Assembly: GCF_000964425.1 (NCBI RefSeq)
Contig: NZ_BANF01000010.1
Location: 152,935-216,934 of the forward strand
Length of the DNA stretch: 64,000 bases
Reading direction: 5' to 3'
Source: Komagataeibacter intermedius TF2
GTDB taxonomy: Bacteria; Pseudomonadota; Alphaproteobacteria; Acetobacterales; Acetobacteraceae
A program made the position numbers and the translations under genes. Positions 29,731 through 39,536 of the stretch are shown piece by piece; position 1 is the stretch's first letter, and every line of letters starts with the position of its first letter. Below the pieces are notes generated by a model that had not been told where the DNA came from, searched no databases, and saw only the letters and a program-made list of their open reading frames with translations.

Positions 29731-32196
29731 TCAGAATTGTTGGCCGAAGCCGAAGCGGAGCAGCTGGGTCCTGTCGTTCGTTCCCTTATGCAGGGGAACA
29801 CCCAGATCAATATTCACAAGCCCGAACGGACTCTTCCACGCGATACCCACACCGGTCGAGACAACAGGCGTCAGCGTATCATCATAGACCGGCGTATATT
29901 TGGGCCAGTCCTTCATGGAGGTATAGCGCCGGCGGACACGCAGCCCGTCCAGTCCGCCCATATCCACAAAGTACCGTCCCTTGATTCCCATGGCCGATGC
30001 AAACGGAATGGGGAAATCCACCTGCGCAGAGGCCGTGTACATGAACCGGCCACCAAGGAAATCCTGCTGCGAATGCATCGGGTTCCCGTCACGCGCGGGG
30101 ATGGCGTAGCTTCGCGGACCGACGCCACCATCCATGAAGCCGCGCAGCGAATTACCACCAAGGTAGAAGTTATCGATGATGTCGCTGCGCCCGCCACCCC
30201 AGTTCATGATGTCGCCTGCACCCGCGCGGAAGCTGACGGTCCAGTCATGGTTGCCCATGATACTGTCAAGCGGGATGTAATAGGCGGCATCCACCTTGCC
30301 ACGCAGGTAACGTTCATTCCCGCCGATACCGGCGAAGTCACCGCCCACACGTACCACGAAACCTTTATGCGGCTGCTGCCTGCGGTCACGTGTATCGTAT
30401 GTCAGTGTGGTGCTCAGCTGCGACAGCAGCGACCAGCCGTTCTGATCCTGCACGTAATAGGACGAATCGGACCATGTATCCCCGATCTGACGGTCGGTCA
30501 GCGTATAGCTCCACGACTGCGACAGATGGTTGTTGTACGAATACCCCATGCGCAGCGTGATGCCGTACCGCCCTTCCGAATAGCTCTGATAGGTCATGTA
30601 GCGGTTCTGGATACCAAAAATGTCGATACCCGCCACCAGGTTGCGGTTCAGGAAATACGGGTCGGTCAGCGAAATGTCGGCCTGATCTTCGTAATAAGCG
30701 GCCGTGCCGGTGAAGCCGGCGTCAATGCCGGTGCCCAGCAGGTTATGCTGCTTCAGCCCGAGATTGCCCAGCACGCCGGCATCGGTCGAGTACCCGCCAC
30801 CCAGCGAGAATTCGCCCGTCGGCTTTTCCACCACGTCGGCCGAGATATTGACCTTGTCCGGCGCGGACCCCGGGGTCTGGTCGATCGAGACGGTCTTGAA
30901 GAAGCCAAGATCTTCCAGGATCAGCTTGGAATACTTGCGGTCCAGCGGCGTGTACGGGTCGCCTTCGGCCATGGGCAGCTGCCGCCGGATGACCTTGTCC
31001 TCGGTAATGGTGTTGCCGTTGATGTCGATCCGCTCAACATACATCCGCGGGCCTTCGCTTATGTCAAACAGCAGGTTGACGGTGCGCTTTTCCGGGTTAC
31101 GGGCAATTTCAGGATGAACCATGGCGAAGGGATAGCCCTTGCCCTGCAGCATTTCCTGCATATCCGTCGCGTTATGCTGGATCGCGCTGCCGTCATACCA
31201 CTGCCCATGAAACAGCGAGATGTACTTGCGCATGGACTCCGCGCTGACATGGCGCAGGGACGAGCGTACATCCATCTTGTTCAGCCGGTAACGCGGGCCT
31301 TCTTCCATCGTATAGGTGATGTAGAAGCTCTTGCGGTCGGCCGACAGTTCACCCGTGGCGTTCTTGATCTGGAAATCGACAAAGCCGTTTTTCAGGTAAA
31401 ACCGATGCAGCAATTCGGCATCATACTTGATGCGTTCGGGATTATACTGGTCACTGGAAGCAAAGAACCGGTACCACGCCGTCTCCTTGGATGACACGAC
31501 CCCCGCCAGCCGCGCGCTGCTGAAGGCGCGGTTCCCTACGAACGTCACCTTCTTGATCAGCGTCTTCTGCGCTTCGTTGATGTGGAAGATCACATCGACG
31601 CGGTTATGCGCGAGGCGGATGATCTGCGGCGTAACGGTGGCCGCGTAACGGGCCTTTTCGGCATAGACGCCAAGAATTTTCTGCCGGTCGGCGGAAATGC
31701 CCTGCGGGGAATAGACCGCGCGCGGACGGAGCGAGATGACCTTGGTCAGGTCCTCGTCCTTGGCCGAATGATTGCCTTCGAACACGATACGGTTGACGAT
31801 CGGGTTCTCGACCACGTGCACTTCCAGCACGTTGCCCACGCGCTTGAGCGTGACATCATGGAACAGGCCCGTGGCGTACAGGGTCTTGAGCGAACGGTCG
31901 AGCAGGTCCTGATTGAACCGGTCGCCAGGCTGGACAACCATGTATGACAGGATGGTGCTCGTCTCGATCCGGCTGTTGCCCTTGATGTCCACGGCTTCGA
32001 TCGGATCTTCAAGCGGGGGTGGCTTGATCGCCTCCACCTGCGGTTCCTGGGGCTGCTGCTCCATGCCGCCTGCAGGTGCCATATCTCCGCCGAATGGCGT
32101 GTTCTGTGCTGCTTCATCCTGTGCATGCGCGCCCGCTGTCCAGAACAGCGGCATAACGCAGGCAGACGCAAGCAGCGCTGAACGTTTACTCGACAA
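29731..32196 (-). CDS. bamA: Outer membrane protein assembly factor BamA
   Basis: BamA is the central pore of the outer-membrane protein insertion machine. A signal peptide (about 1-25, ending AHA) leads to five POTRA domains (about residues 45-430) and a C-terminal 16-strand beta-barrel (about 440-821) ending in the typical FGFGQQF with terminal Phe. The barrel contains GGNSLRGF, close to the VRGF/Y signature of Omp85 loop 6. Length of 821 residues is normal. It follows rseP by 150 bases. Confidence 0.96.
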   Translation of the reverse strand: MSSKRSALLASACVMPLFWTAGAHAQDEAAQNTPFGGDMAPAGGMEQQPQEPQVEAIKPPPLEDPIEAVDIKGNSRIETSTILSYMVVQPGDRFNQDLLDRSLKTLYATGLFHDVTLKRVGNVLEVHVVENPIVNRIVFEGNHSAKDEDLTKVISLRPRAVYSPQGISADRQKILGVYAEKARYAATVTPQIIRLAHNRVDVIFHINEAQKTLIKKVTFVGNRAFSSARLAGVVSSKETAWYRFFASSDQYNPERIKYDAELLHRFYLKNGFVDFQIKNATGELSADRKSFYITYTMEEGPRYRLNKMDVRSSLRHVSAESMRKYISLFHGQWYDGSAIQHNATDMQEMLQGKGYPFAMVHPEIARNPEKRTVNLLFDISEGPRMYVERIDINGNTITEDKVIRRQLPMAEGDPYTPLDRKYSKLILEDLGFFKTVSIDQTPGSAPDKVNISADVVEKPTGEFSLGGGYSTDAGVLGNLGLKQHNLLGTGIDAGFTGTAAYYEDQADISLTDPYFLNRNLVAGIDIFGIQNRYMTYQSYSEGRYGITLRMGYSYNNHLSQSWSYTLTDRQIGDTWSDSSYYVQDQNGWSLLSQLSTTLTYDTRDRRQQPHKGFVVRVGGDFAGIGGNERYLRGKVDAAYYIPLDSIMGNHDWTVSFRAGAGDIMNWGGGRSDIIDNFYLGGNSLRGFMDGGVGPRSYAIPARDGNPMHSQQDFLGGRFMYTASAQVDFPIPFASAMGIKGRYFVDMGGLDGLRVRRRYTSMKDWPKYTPVYDDTLTPVVSTGVGIAWKSPFGLVNIDLGVPLHKGTNDRTQLLRFGFGQQF

Positions 32197-32346
32197 AATC
32201 GCTATTCCTCACCATTCGGCATGCGGATCAGCCATGCATTATGACCGGATGGAGGGCCGGCTCCCTTCCTGTCATGTATCAGTCTTCGTGGCGGACCTAT
32301 CCGATATACGCCACACTGTGCAAGCACTTGTGTCACCCGCTGCACC

Positions 32347-33456
32347 TTAGCCCTGTCCGGCGCGCGAGGCGAGCCATTGGAACAGGCCGAAATGTGACAG
32401 ATCGTTAAAGGTTGAAAATAGAAATAATCCGGCAATCAGTGCGAAGCCTGCCTGAAAGCTGATTTCCTGAACCCGGCGTGAAACCGGTCGCCCCAGAATA
32501 GCCTCAAATACGTAAAATACCAGCCGTCCCCCATCAAGAATCGGCACCGGAAACAGGTTGATCAGCCCGAGGTTGATCGACAGCAGCGCCATGAAGGACA
32601 CAAGGCTGGGCAGACCGTACTGCGCCACCTGTCCCGACATCTGGGCAATGCGCAGCGGACCGCCAAGGTCCTTTGTGCTGTGCTGGCCCGTAATCATCTG
32701 CCAAAGCCCTTCCAGCGTCTGGACGGACACGTGCCATGTTTCTTTGATGGCGGAAACAAACGCATGCGGCAGGGATTGCGGCTTGCCCATCTCGGCAGCG
32801 AAGGACACGCCGATCTGCCCGTGGCGGTCCCCACCCTTTTCCTGTACGACGCCGATATGGACCGGCAGCGTCTGGTCCGCGCCGTTGCGCCGCACCGTCA
32901 GCGTGGTCTGGGCATCCGCCTGACCACTGACAAAGGATTGCAGGTCGGTCACGTCGCGCACCGTGTGGTCGCCCACGCGCACGATCACGTCGCCCTTTTC
33001 CACCCCGGCGCTGGCGGCGGCACTGCCGGGCACGATCTGGGCGACCTGATTGAGGATATGCGGCTGCCCTGACGTTGCGAACAGGCCGGTAAACAGCACG
33101 ATGGCCAGAAGGAAATTGAAGACCGGCCCGGCCACGATCACGATGGCCCGCGACAGGACCGGCTTGTCATGAAACGTCCGTCCGGGCTGCCAGGCGGCTT
33201 TCTGTTCCTCGGTTGCGTCTTCCGGCCCTTCGAATCCGTGGGGGCGGACATATCCGCCCAACGGCACCGGGCACAGCCGCCATTCCGTGCCCACGCTGTC
33301 ATGCCAGCGCAGGAGCGGACGGCCGAAACCGATCGAAAAGACCTCGACATGTACCCCGCGCCAGCGCGCGGCAAGGTAGTGACCAAGTTCGTGAATGAAA
33401 ACCAGCACCCCCAGCACGAGGGAGAAAGCCAGAACAGTCCGGATCAGATCATGCAT
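32347..33456 (-). CDS. rseP: RIP zinc metalloprotease RseP
   Basis: RseP is a site-2-type intramembrane protease that cleaves anti-sigma factors and signal-peptide remnants. The first transmembrane helix carries HELGH (His22, Glu23, His26). A single PDZ region lies at about residues 130-215, and the second catalytic segment is NLFPVPILDGGRLVFY near residue 300. It has 369 residues, about 80 shorter than the E. coli protein, which has two PDZ domains; this single-PDZ form is usual in alphaproteobacteria. It lies between dxr and bamA. Confidence 0.95.
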   Translation of the reverse strand: MHDLIRTVLAFSLVLGVLVFIHELGHYLAARWRGVHVEVFSIGFGRPLLRWHDSVGTEWRLCPVPLGGYVRPHGFEGPEDATEEQKAAWQPGRTFHDKPVLSRAIVIVAGPVFNFLLAIVLFTGLFATSGQPHILNQVAQIVPGSAAASAGVEKGDVIVRVGDHTVRDVTDLQSFVSGQADAQTTLTVRRNGADQTLPVHIGVVQEKGGDRHGQIGVSFAAEMGKPQSLPHAFVSAIKETWHVSVQTLEGLWQMITGQHSTKDLGGPLRIAQMSGQVAQYGLPSLVSFMALLSINLGLINLFPVPILDGGRLVFYVFEAILGRPVSRRVQEISFQAGFALIAGLFLFSTFNDLSHFGLFQWLASRAGQG

Positions 33457-33504
33457 GAACGCTACGCTATCTCCCGATGGCCCGAAAGGCCATCCAGAAT
33501 CATG

Positions 33505-34662
33505 TCAGGCTGCGCGGGCAACCGTACGCTGGCGGGCCACACGGCGGGATTCGTTATCCCAGTGCAGCACCTCCTCCAGCGTATCCGCGCGCTGCGGCCC
33601 GATGGATTGCATCACATCCTCGACGATCCGTGCAATATCCAGAAAACCGATTTCGCGCTTCAGGAACGCCTCGACCGCAATTTCATTCGCCCCGGACAGG
33701 ATGGCAGGCATCGCACCACCCACGCGCAGGGATTCGCGCGCAAGGCGCAGGGCGGGGAAGCGGACCTCATCCGGGGCCTCGAAATCAAGGCGCGCCAGGG
33801 CCGCAAGGTCCAGCCGGGGGGAATTGGTGGGCATGCGCGCAGGCCATGCCAGCGTATGGGCGATGGGAATGCGCATGTCGGCCGAACCAAGCTGCGCCAC
33901 GATGGAACCATCGGTGTACTGCACCATGCCATGCACCACCGACTGCGGATGCACGACCACGCCCAGCTTGTCCTCGGTCACGTTGAACAGGCGTGCCGCC
34001 TCGATCAGTTCCAGCCCCTTGTTGAACATGGTTGCGGAATCGATGGTGATCTTGGCCCCCATGGTCCATGTGGGGTGCTTCAGCGCGGCCTCCAGCGGGG
34101 CTTTTTCCATTTCCTCAAGGCTGGCGCGACGGAACGGGCCACCCGATGCGGTCAGGATGATCTGTTCGACCTCATCCGCCTGCTTGTCGGCCATGGACTG
34201 GAATACGGCATTATGCTCGGAATCGACCGGCAGCAGGGTCGCCCCGGCATCCGCCACCGCCTTGAGCATGACATCACCGGCACAGACCAGCGCTTCCTTG
34301 TTGGCGAGTGCCACGGACCTGCCGTTGCGCACGGCCGCCAGCGTCGGCTCCAGCCCGGTCGCGCCCGTAATTGCCGCCATGGTCCAGTCCACCGGCAGGG
34401 CCGCCGCCTCGATCACCGCGGCGCGGCCACCTGCGGTTTCAACCCCGCTTCCGGCCAGCAGGCGTTCCAGTTCCGGCAGCAGGCTTTCATCGGCGATCAC
34501 AGCGCGCCGCGCGCCCAGTGCACGGGCCTGTTCCGCCAGCCTGGCGACATTGCGGCCACCAACCAGCGCGCCGGTGCGGAACTGGTCAGGCGCCTGCAGC
34601 AGCAGGTCCACCGTGGAACAGCCAATGCTGCCCGTACTGCCCAGAACGGAAACTGTTTTCAT
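33505..34662 (-). CDS. dxr: 1-deoxy-D-xylulose 5-phosphate reductoisomerase
   Basis: Dxr makes 2-C-methylerythritol 4-phosphate, the committed step of the non-mevalonate isoprenoid pathway that feeds undecaprenyl phosphate, quinones and hopanoids. The NADPH motif is VSVLGSTGSIGCST, and metal/substrate segments are VDSEHNAVFQ and the later Glu/His-rich loop TASGGPFRRAS. The ATG at 34662 gives 385 residues; a TTG at 34680 would add six. It lies between cdsA (44 bases) and rseP (48 bases). Confidence 0.95.
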   Translation of the reverse strand: MKTVSVLGSTGSIGCSTVDLLLQAPDQFRTGALVGGRNVARLAEQARALGARRAVIADESLLPELERLLAGSGVETAGGRAAVIEAAALPVDWTMAAITGATGLEPTLAAVRNGRSVALANKEALVCAGDVMLKAVADAGATLLPVDSEHNAVFQSMADKQADEVEQIILTASGGPFRRASLEEMEKAPLEAALKHPTWTMGAKITIDSATMFNKGLELIEAARLFNVTEDKLGVVVHPQSVVHGMVQYTDGSIVAQLGSADMRIPIAHTLAWPARMPTNSPRLDLAALARLDFEAPDEVRFPALRLARESLRVGGAMPAILSGANEIAVEAFLKREIGFLDIARIVEDVMQSIGPQRADTLEEVLHWDNESRRVARQRTVARAA

Positions 34663-34706
34663 TGTAACGTCATTCCCCAAAACTTTTCGTGGCCCCGGCC
34701 ATCGCT

Positions 34707-35564
34707 TCAGTGCAGACCCACATACCAGAAAGCAATGCCGCCAGCAGCGCCCAGCGACAGCAGGGCCGCCATGGGGGCGGCAACCAGCAGGCCGTCAAAA
34801 CGGTCCAGCAGCCCCCCGTGCCCGGGCAGGATCGTGCCCGAATCCTTGACATTGCGAGCCCGCTTGAGGGCACTTTCCCCCAGATCCCCGATCTGGGCCG
34901 CAATCGCCACCAGACCACCGAACAGCGCCCCGCGCCACACGGCCCCCGGCAGCGCACCGGGCAACATCGCTGCAATCAGCATGCCACCCAGCACCGCGCA
35001 GCACATCCCCCCGATGGAACCCGACCATGTCTTGGCCGGGGAAATGCGCGGCGCCAGCTTCGGACCGCCAAACACCCGTCCCGTCATGTAGGCCCCGGTA
35101 TCGCTTAACGCTACGCACGCGACCAGGAACAGGACAACCCCCGCGCCCGGTTCGCTCATGTACCGCAGCCACAGAAGCGACAGTCCGGCACAGCCGATCG
35201 CGACCTGCCCCGCCCATAGCGCCGGCCCCAGCACGACAGCCGCCACCATGACCAGCAGCGCCCCGCCCCAATGACCAGCCAGCGCCGTGCCGCCGACGCA
35301 CGCCGCCCACGCCAGACAGAGCTGACCACGCCGCGTCTTGAGCCCGAAACCGAACAGACGCGCCCATTCCATGGCCATGCCCGCCATGGCCAGCACGATC
35401 AGCGCGCCATACAGCAGACCACCCGCCCACACGCACAGCGCCACGCACGGCACCAGCACGGCGGCTGACAGGACACGGGCACGCAGGTCTTTCCAGTTTC
35501 CTGTTTTTTTTCCCGCCATGCCAGCGGGCGCCGCCCCCGGCGCGGCTTCAGGCCGGTCGCGCAC
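34707..35564 (-). CDS. cdsA: Phosphatidate cytidylyltransferase
   Basis: CdsA makes CDP-diacylglycerol for phospholipid synthesis in the inner membrane. Several hydrophobic helices are followed by SDTGAYMTGRVFGGPKL and the family signature SALKRARNVKDSG with PGHGGLLDRFDG. The start is unsettled: I use a GTG at 35564 because AAAGG lies seven bases upstream, giving 285 residues and a 17-base overlap with uppS. An ATG at 35519 is the main alternative. The frame is open further upstream inside uppS, but that part is a shadow. Confidence 0.9.
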   Translation of the reverse strand: MRDRPEAAPGAAPAGMAGKKTGNWKDLRARVLSAAVLVPCVALCVWAGGLLYGALIVLAMAGMAMEWARLFGFGLKTRRGQLCLAWAACVGGTALAGHWGGALLVMVAAVVLGPALWAGQVAIGCAGLSLLWLRYMSEPGAGVVLFLVACVALSDTGAYMTGRVFGGPKLAPRISPAKTWSGSIGGMCCAVLGGMLIAAMLPGALPGAVWRGALFGGLVAIAAQIGDLGESALKRARNVKDSGTILPGHGGLLDRFDGLLVAAPMAALLSLGAAGGIAFWYVGLH

Positions 35565-36285
35565 CGAATCGCCTTTCACGCCGCGAATAGATATCCAGCA
35601 CGGCATCGAAATGCGTGGCGTCAAAATCCGGCCACGGAATATCAAGAAAGACCAGTTCGGCATAAGCCGACTGCCATAAAAGGAAATTGGACAGGCGACA
35701 TTCCCCACTGGTCCGCACCACAAGGTCGGGGTCGGGCATGCCCGCCGTCAGCAGGGCGCTGGCAAACAGGGTTTCGTCAATATCGCCGGGCTGCAGTTCC
35801 CCACGCGCCACGGCCTGTGCCATGCGACCGGCTGCCTGCACGATATCCGCGCGCCCGCCATAGGACAGCGCCAGCACCAGCACCAGACGGGTATTGTTAC
35901 GTGTCGTGTCCTCGGCGCGCCGGGCTTCTTCCTGAATATCGACTGGAAAGCGGGCAAGGTCGCCAATCACCCGCAACCGCACCCCTTCGCGCGACAGTTC
36001 GGCCACCTTGTGCCGCAGGTAATAGCGCAGCAGGCTGGTCAGGTCCGCCACCTCACCCGGGGCGCGCCGCCAGTTTTCGGATGAAAAGGCATACAGGGTC
36101 AGCCACCGCACCCCGCGTTTCGTGGCGGCGCGGACGGTCCGTTGCACGGCCTCCGCCCCCGCCCGGTGCCCTGCCAGCAGCGGCAGGTTATGCATGCCAG
36201 CCCATCGACCGTTTCCATCCATGATGATGGCGACGTGTTCCGGCAGGCATGGTTGGGGCGAAGCTGGTTGATCTAACCCGGACAA
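35548..36285 (-). CDS. uppS: Undecaprenyl diphosphate synthase
   Basis: UppS extends farnesyl diphosphate with cis-isoprene units to the C55 lipid carrier for peptidoglycan and polysaccharides, including exopolysaccharide. The catalytic Asp is Asp23 in HVAIIMDGNGRWA, GHRAGAEAV follows, and the C-terminal DPDLVVRTSGECRLSNFLLWQ contains the RTSGE-x-RLSNF signature. Length is 245 residues. It follows frr by 63 bases and overlaps the cdsA start. Confidence 0.96.
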   Translation of the reverse strand: MSGLDQPASPQPCLPEHVAIIMDGNGRWAGMHNLPLLAGHRAGAEAVQRTVRAATKRGVRWLTLYAFSSENWRRAPGEVADLTSLLRYYLRHKVAELSREGVRLRVIGDLARFPVDIQEEARRAEDTTRNNTRLVLVLALSYGGRADIVQAAGRMAQAVARGELQPGDIDETLFASALLTAGMPDPDLVVRTSGECRLSNFLLWQSAYAELVFLDIPWPDFDATHFDAVLDIYSRRERRFGARPA

Positions 36286-36348
36286 GACCTGATTGCCCCT
36301 TCAGTCACGCACACGATGGAGCACAATGGTTACGGTGTTCACGGGCTA

Positions 36349-36915
36349 TCAGACCTGCTTGATCTCGCGTTCTTTTTCAACCAGCAGTTCATCAATGCGC
36401 TTGACGTACTGATCGGTCAGCTTCTGGATCGCGTCCGACCATGTCTTGACATCGTCCTCGCTGATCTCGCTGCCCTTTTCCAGCTTCCTGGTCTGGTCCA
36501 TGCCATCACGGCGCACGCCACGCACGGCAATCTTGCCATTTTCGGCGTACTTGCCCGCGGCGCGGGCCAGCTCGTTACGGCGTTCTTCGGTCAGCTGCGG
36601 AATGGGCACGCGCACGGTCTGCCCATCCGCCGCCGGGTTCAGGCCAAGACCGGCATCCCGGATACCGCGTTCAACCGCGCCCACCAGGGTACGATCCCAG
36701 ACCTGCACCGTCAGCATGCGCGCCTCGGGCACGGCGATGGAGCCAACCTGCGTCAGCGGCACTTCACCACCATAGGCCTCCACGCGCACGGGTTCCAGCA
36801 GCGCCGGGCTGGCGCGGCCCGAACGCAGGCCGGCAAAGTCACGGCGCAGGCTTTCAATGGCGCCGTCCATACGGCGGGTCAGATCCGCCAGCAAGGTTTT
36901 CTGATCGACAGACAC
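36349..36915 (-). CDS. frr: Ribosome recycling factor
   Basis: Frr splits the post-termination ribosome with EF-G. The three-helix bundle and the inserted domain are seen in the order [43 protein letters not shown], and [20 protein letters not shown]. The 188-residue length is normal. It lies 77 bases after pyrH, as in most bacteria. Confidence 0.97.
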   Translation of the reverse strand: MSVDQKTLLADLTRRMDGAIESLRRDFAGLRSGRASPALLEPVRVEAYGGEVPLTQVGSIAVPEARMLTVQVWDRTLVGAVERGIRDAGLGLNPAADGQTVRVPIPQLTEERRNELARAAGKYAENGKIAVRGVRRDGMDQTRKLEKGSEISEDDVKTWSDAIQKLTDQYVKRIDELLVEKEREIKQV

Positions 36916-36992
36916 TGTGGCCCTCCTTTTTCAGTTCTTGATCCGGCAGGCATGCCCCGCCCCATGGACGGGACGACGGGAATGCCCCGGTT

Positions 36993-37736
36993 TCAGTCAG
37001 CCGCCACGATGGTGGTGAAACGTCCCTCGCCCCGCATGACACGGGTAAAGGGGTCTTTTCCATGAATGTTGAATACCACGATAGGCAACCGGTTTTCACG
37101 CGCAAGGCTGATCGCCGCCGCATCCATGACATTCAGGTCATTGGCCAGCACGTCACGGTAGGTCAGCGTATCATAGCGCTTCGCATCGGGCACCTTGCGC
37201 GGATCGGCGGAATAGACGCCATCAACCTGCGTGCCCTTGAACAGGGCGTTGCATTCCATTTCCGCCGCACGCAGCGCGGCACCCGTATCGGTCGTGAAGA
37301 AGGGGTTGCCGGTCCCCGCGGCAAAGATCACGACGCGCCCCTTTTCCATATGCCGCACGGCGCGGCGGCGGATATAGGGCTCGGCAATGGAGGACATGTG
37401 AATGGCGGTCATGACCCGCGTCGGCACGCCATGACGTTCCAGCGAGTTCTGCATGAGCAGCGCATTGATGACGGTGGCCAGCATGCCCGCGTAGTCACCC
37501 TGCGCACGGTCCATGCCGCGGGCGGCGGCGGCCACGCCACGGAAAATGTTGCCACCACCGATGACAAGGCAGACTTCAATTCCGGTCCGGGCCACGGCCG
37601 CCACATCGGCTGCAATGGCGTCGACGGTAGCGGGATCAACCCCGTATGATCCGCTGCCCATCAGGGCTTCCCCCGATACCTTCAGCAGGACACGCTTGTA
37701 GGAGGTGGGAGCTTGGGGTCTGTCGGACTGGGTCAT
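36993..37736 (-). CDS. pyrH: UMP kinase
   Basis: PyrH phosphorylates UMP to UDP. The amino-acid-kinase fold is visible as [13 protein letters not shown] (ATP loop), [10 protein letters not shown], and [19 protein letters not shown]. The ATG at 37736 was chosen because GAGG lies just upstream; an in-frame TTG at 37760 would add eight residues. The protein is 247 residues. It heads the run pyrH-frr-uppS-cdsA-dxr. rpsB and tsf, which usually precede pyrH, are not in the window upstream; era lies there instead. Confidence 0.95.
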   Translation of the reverse strand: MTQSDRPQAPTSYKRVLLKVSGEALMGSGSYGVDPATVDAIAADVAAVARTGIEVCLVIGGGNIFRGVAAAARGMDRAQGDYAGMLATVINALLMQNSLERHGVPTRVMTAIHMSSIAEPYIRRRAVRHMEKGRVVIFAAGTGNPFFTTDTGAALRAAEMECNALFKGTQVDGVYSADPRKVPDAKRYDTLTYRDVLANDLNVMDAAAISLARENRLPIVVFNIHGKDPFTRVMRGEGRFTTIVAAD

Positions 37737-37852
37737 TGGTCCTCGGCGCAGGTCAGGCAAACAGGGCTAGGGACGGGCAGGCCGCCCGGCCATGCCCTGT
37801 CATATAGAGGGATGCCCCCCCCCACAAGCCGATGTACCCCTCTTTTGAGGAT

Positions 37853-38767
37853 TCAGGACGCATCATCCAGGCCGATCGCGCGCAGGCGGGCACGCTCTTC
37901 ATCCCATCCCGCGCGTTCCTTCACGTTCAGGAAAAGATGGCATTTACGCCCCAGAAGCCGGGTCAGTTCATGCCGCGCCTTTTCGCCGATGGTGCGAATC
38001 CGCCTGCCCCCTTCCCCGATCAGGATCGCCTTGTGCGAGGCCCGCGCCACGTAGATCGTCACTTCGATGCGTACCGACCCGTCGGGCCGTTCCTGGAATC
38101 CCTCCGTCTCCGCCGTGGCGGCATAGGGCACTTCCTCATGCGTCTGCAGGAAGATCTGTTCGCGCACCAGCTCGGCGGCAAGCAGGCGGTCCGGCAGGTC
38201 GGTCAGATCATCCTCGGGATACAGATAGGGGCCTGCCGGAAGGTCGGCGGCCAGACGGTCCAGCAGGTCATCCACACCTTCGCCCGAACGCGCGCTGACC
38301 ATGAACACATGTTCGACCGGCAGGATGGACGACAGTTCCGCGGTCAGCGGCAGCAGCGCGTCACGGCGGACAAGGTCCGTCTTGTTCAGCACCAGCCACA
38401 GCCGGCGCTTCTGTTCCGCAAGCCGGGTCGCTATGGCGCGCAGCGCATCGGTCATGCCCGCGCGCGCGTCAACGATCAGCAGCGTGATGTCGGCATCGTC
38501 CGATCCCGTCCATGCGGCGGCGACCATGGCGCGGTCCAGCTTGCGCCGCGGCTGGAAAATGCCCGGCGTATCCACCAGCAGGATCTGCGTATGGTTGCGC
38601 ATGAGAATGCCCAGCACCCGGAAACGCGTGGTCTGCGCCTTGGGGCTGACGATGGACAGCTTGGTGCCCGCCATGCGGTTCAGCAGCGTGGACTTGCCCG
38701 CGTTGGGCGCGCCAACAATGGCCACGAAGCCACAGCGTGTCGTGTTGTCGTGATCCTGCACGGTCAT
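37853..38767 (-). CDS. era: GTPase Era
   Basis: Era binds the 3' end of 16S rRNA and links 30S maturation to growth. G1 is GAPNAGKST, G3 is DTPGIFQP, and G4 is NKTD. The C-terminal KH domain carries the GxxG-type loop in LIGEGGRRIRTIGEKAR. Length is 304 residues. Its ATG shares one base with the rnc stop codon, the conserved rnc-era pairing. Confidence 0.96.
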   Translation of the reverse strand: MTVQDHDNTTRCGFVAIVGAPNAGKSTLLNRMAGTKLSIVSPKAQTTRFRVLGILMRNHTQILLVDTPGIFQPRRKLDRAMVAAAWTGSDDADITLLIVDARAGMTDALRAIATRLAEQKRRLWLVLNKTDLVRRDALLPLTAELSSILPVEHVFMVSARSGEGVDDLLDRLAADLPAGPYLYPEDDLTDLPDRLLAAELVREQIFLQTHEEVPYAATAETEGFQERPDGSVRIEVTIYVARASHKAILIGEGGRRIRTIGEKARHELTRLLGRKCHLFLNVKERAGWDEERARLRAIGLDDAS

Positions 38768-39534
38768 TATCCCTTGCGGTCAGTGGAAGAAGCGGCCTGT
38801 CCATTCGCGCCAAGCTGGCGCAGCAGGTCCGATGCGGCATCACTTTCAGCCGCGCGCTTGCTGCCCGCGACCCCCTGCCCGGTCCTGCCCTGCGCATCCA
38901 CCGCAATGACGAAACGCGGCGCATGCGATGGCCCGTCAGAAGACACGACACGGTACTGTGGCAGCGGCAGGCCACGCCCAAGCACCCATTCCTGCAATGC
39001 GGTCTTGGGGTCCTTGGGCGGGCGGGCCTGGGCCACGATGGAGTCATTCCACATTCGCCGCACGAAGGCGCGGGCCGGGTCCAGCCCGCCATCCAGGTAC
39101 ATGGCCCCCAGTATGGCCTCGACCGCGTCAGCCAGCACATTGGCCATCTGCCGCACGCCCGCGCGGGCTTCATGCTCGGCCACATCCAGCGCCGACTGCA
39201 GCCCCATGACATGAGCCACCTGCGCCAGCACCGTACGGGAGACGAGGTGCGCATGACGCGGGCCAAGCGCGCCTTCCTGTTCATCGGGAAAGCGTTCCAG
39301 CAGCCATTCAGCCATAAGCAGGCCAAGCACCCGGTCGCCTATGAATTCCAGCCGTTCGTTGGACCCGGCCCCGCGCTTTGCCGCGCTTTGCCGCGCGCGG
39401 CGTCCGCCATTGCGTTCATGCGCGGCCGAACGGTGCGTGAGCGCGCGCAAAAGCAGGTCGGCCCGCGTGAAATGATAGCCCAGACACGCCTCCAGCCGGA
39501 CGATTTCCGCCGCGGGCACGCGTTCGGCATCCAT
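38767..39534 (-). CDS. rnc: Ribonuclease III
   Basis: RNase III cleaves double-stranded RNA in rRNA and mRNA processing. The nuclease signature is NERLEFIGDRVLGLLMAEWL, with the second acidic cluster in LADAVEAILGAMYLDGG. The C-terminal double-stranded-RNA-binding domain spans about residues 165-240. The 255-residue protein includes a basic insertion (ERNGGRRARQSAAKRG) near residue 45 that is not present in the standard enzyme. It begins two bases after lepB. Confidence 0.95.
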   Translation of the reverse strand: MDAERVPAAEIVRLEACLGYHFTRADLLLRALTHRSAAHERNGGRRARQSAAKRGAGSNERLEFIGDRVLGLLMAEWLLERFPDEQEGALGPRHAHLVSRTVLAQVAHVMGLQSALDVAEHEARAGVRQMANVLADAVEAILGAMYLDGGLDPARAFVRRMWNDSIVAQARPPKDPKTALQEWVLGRGLPLPQYRVVSSDGPSHAPRFVIAVDAQGRTGQGVAGSKRAAESDAASDLLRQLGANGQAASSTDRKG

Positions 39535-39536
39535 GA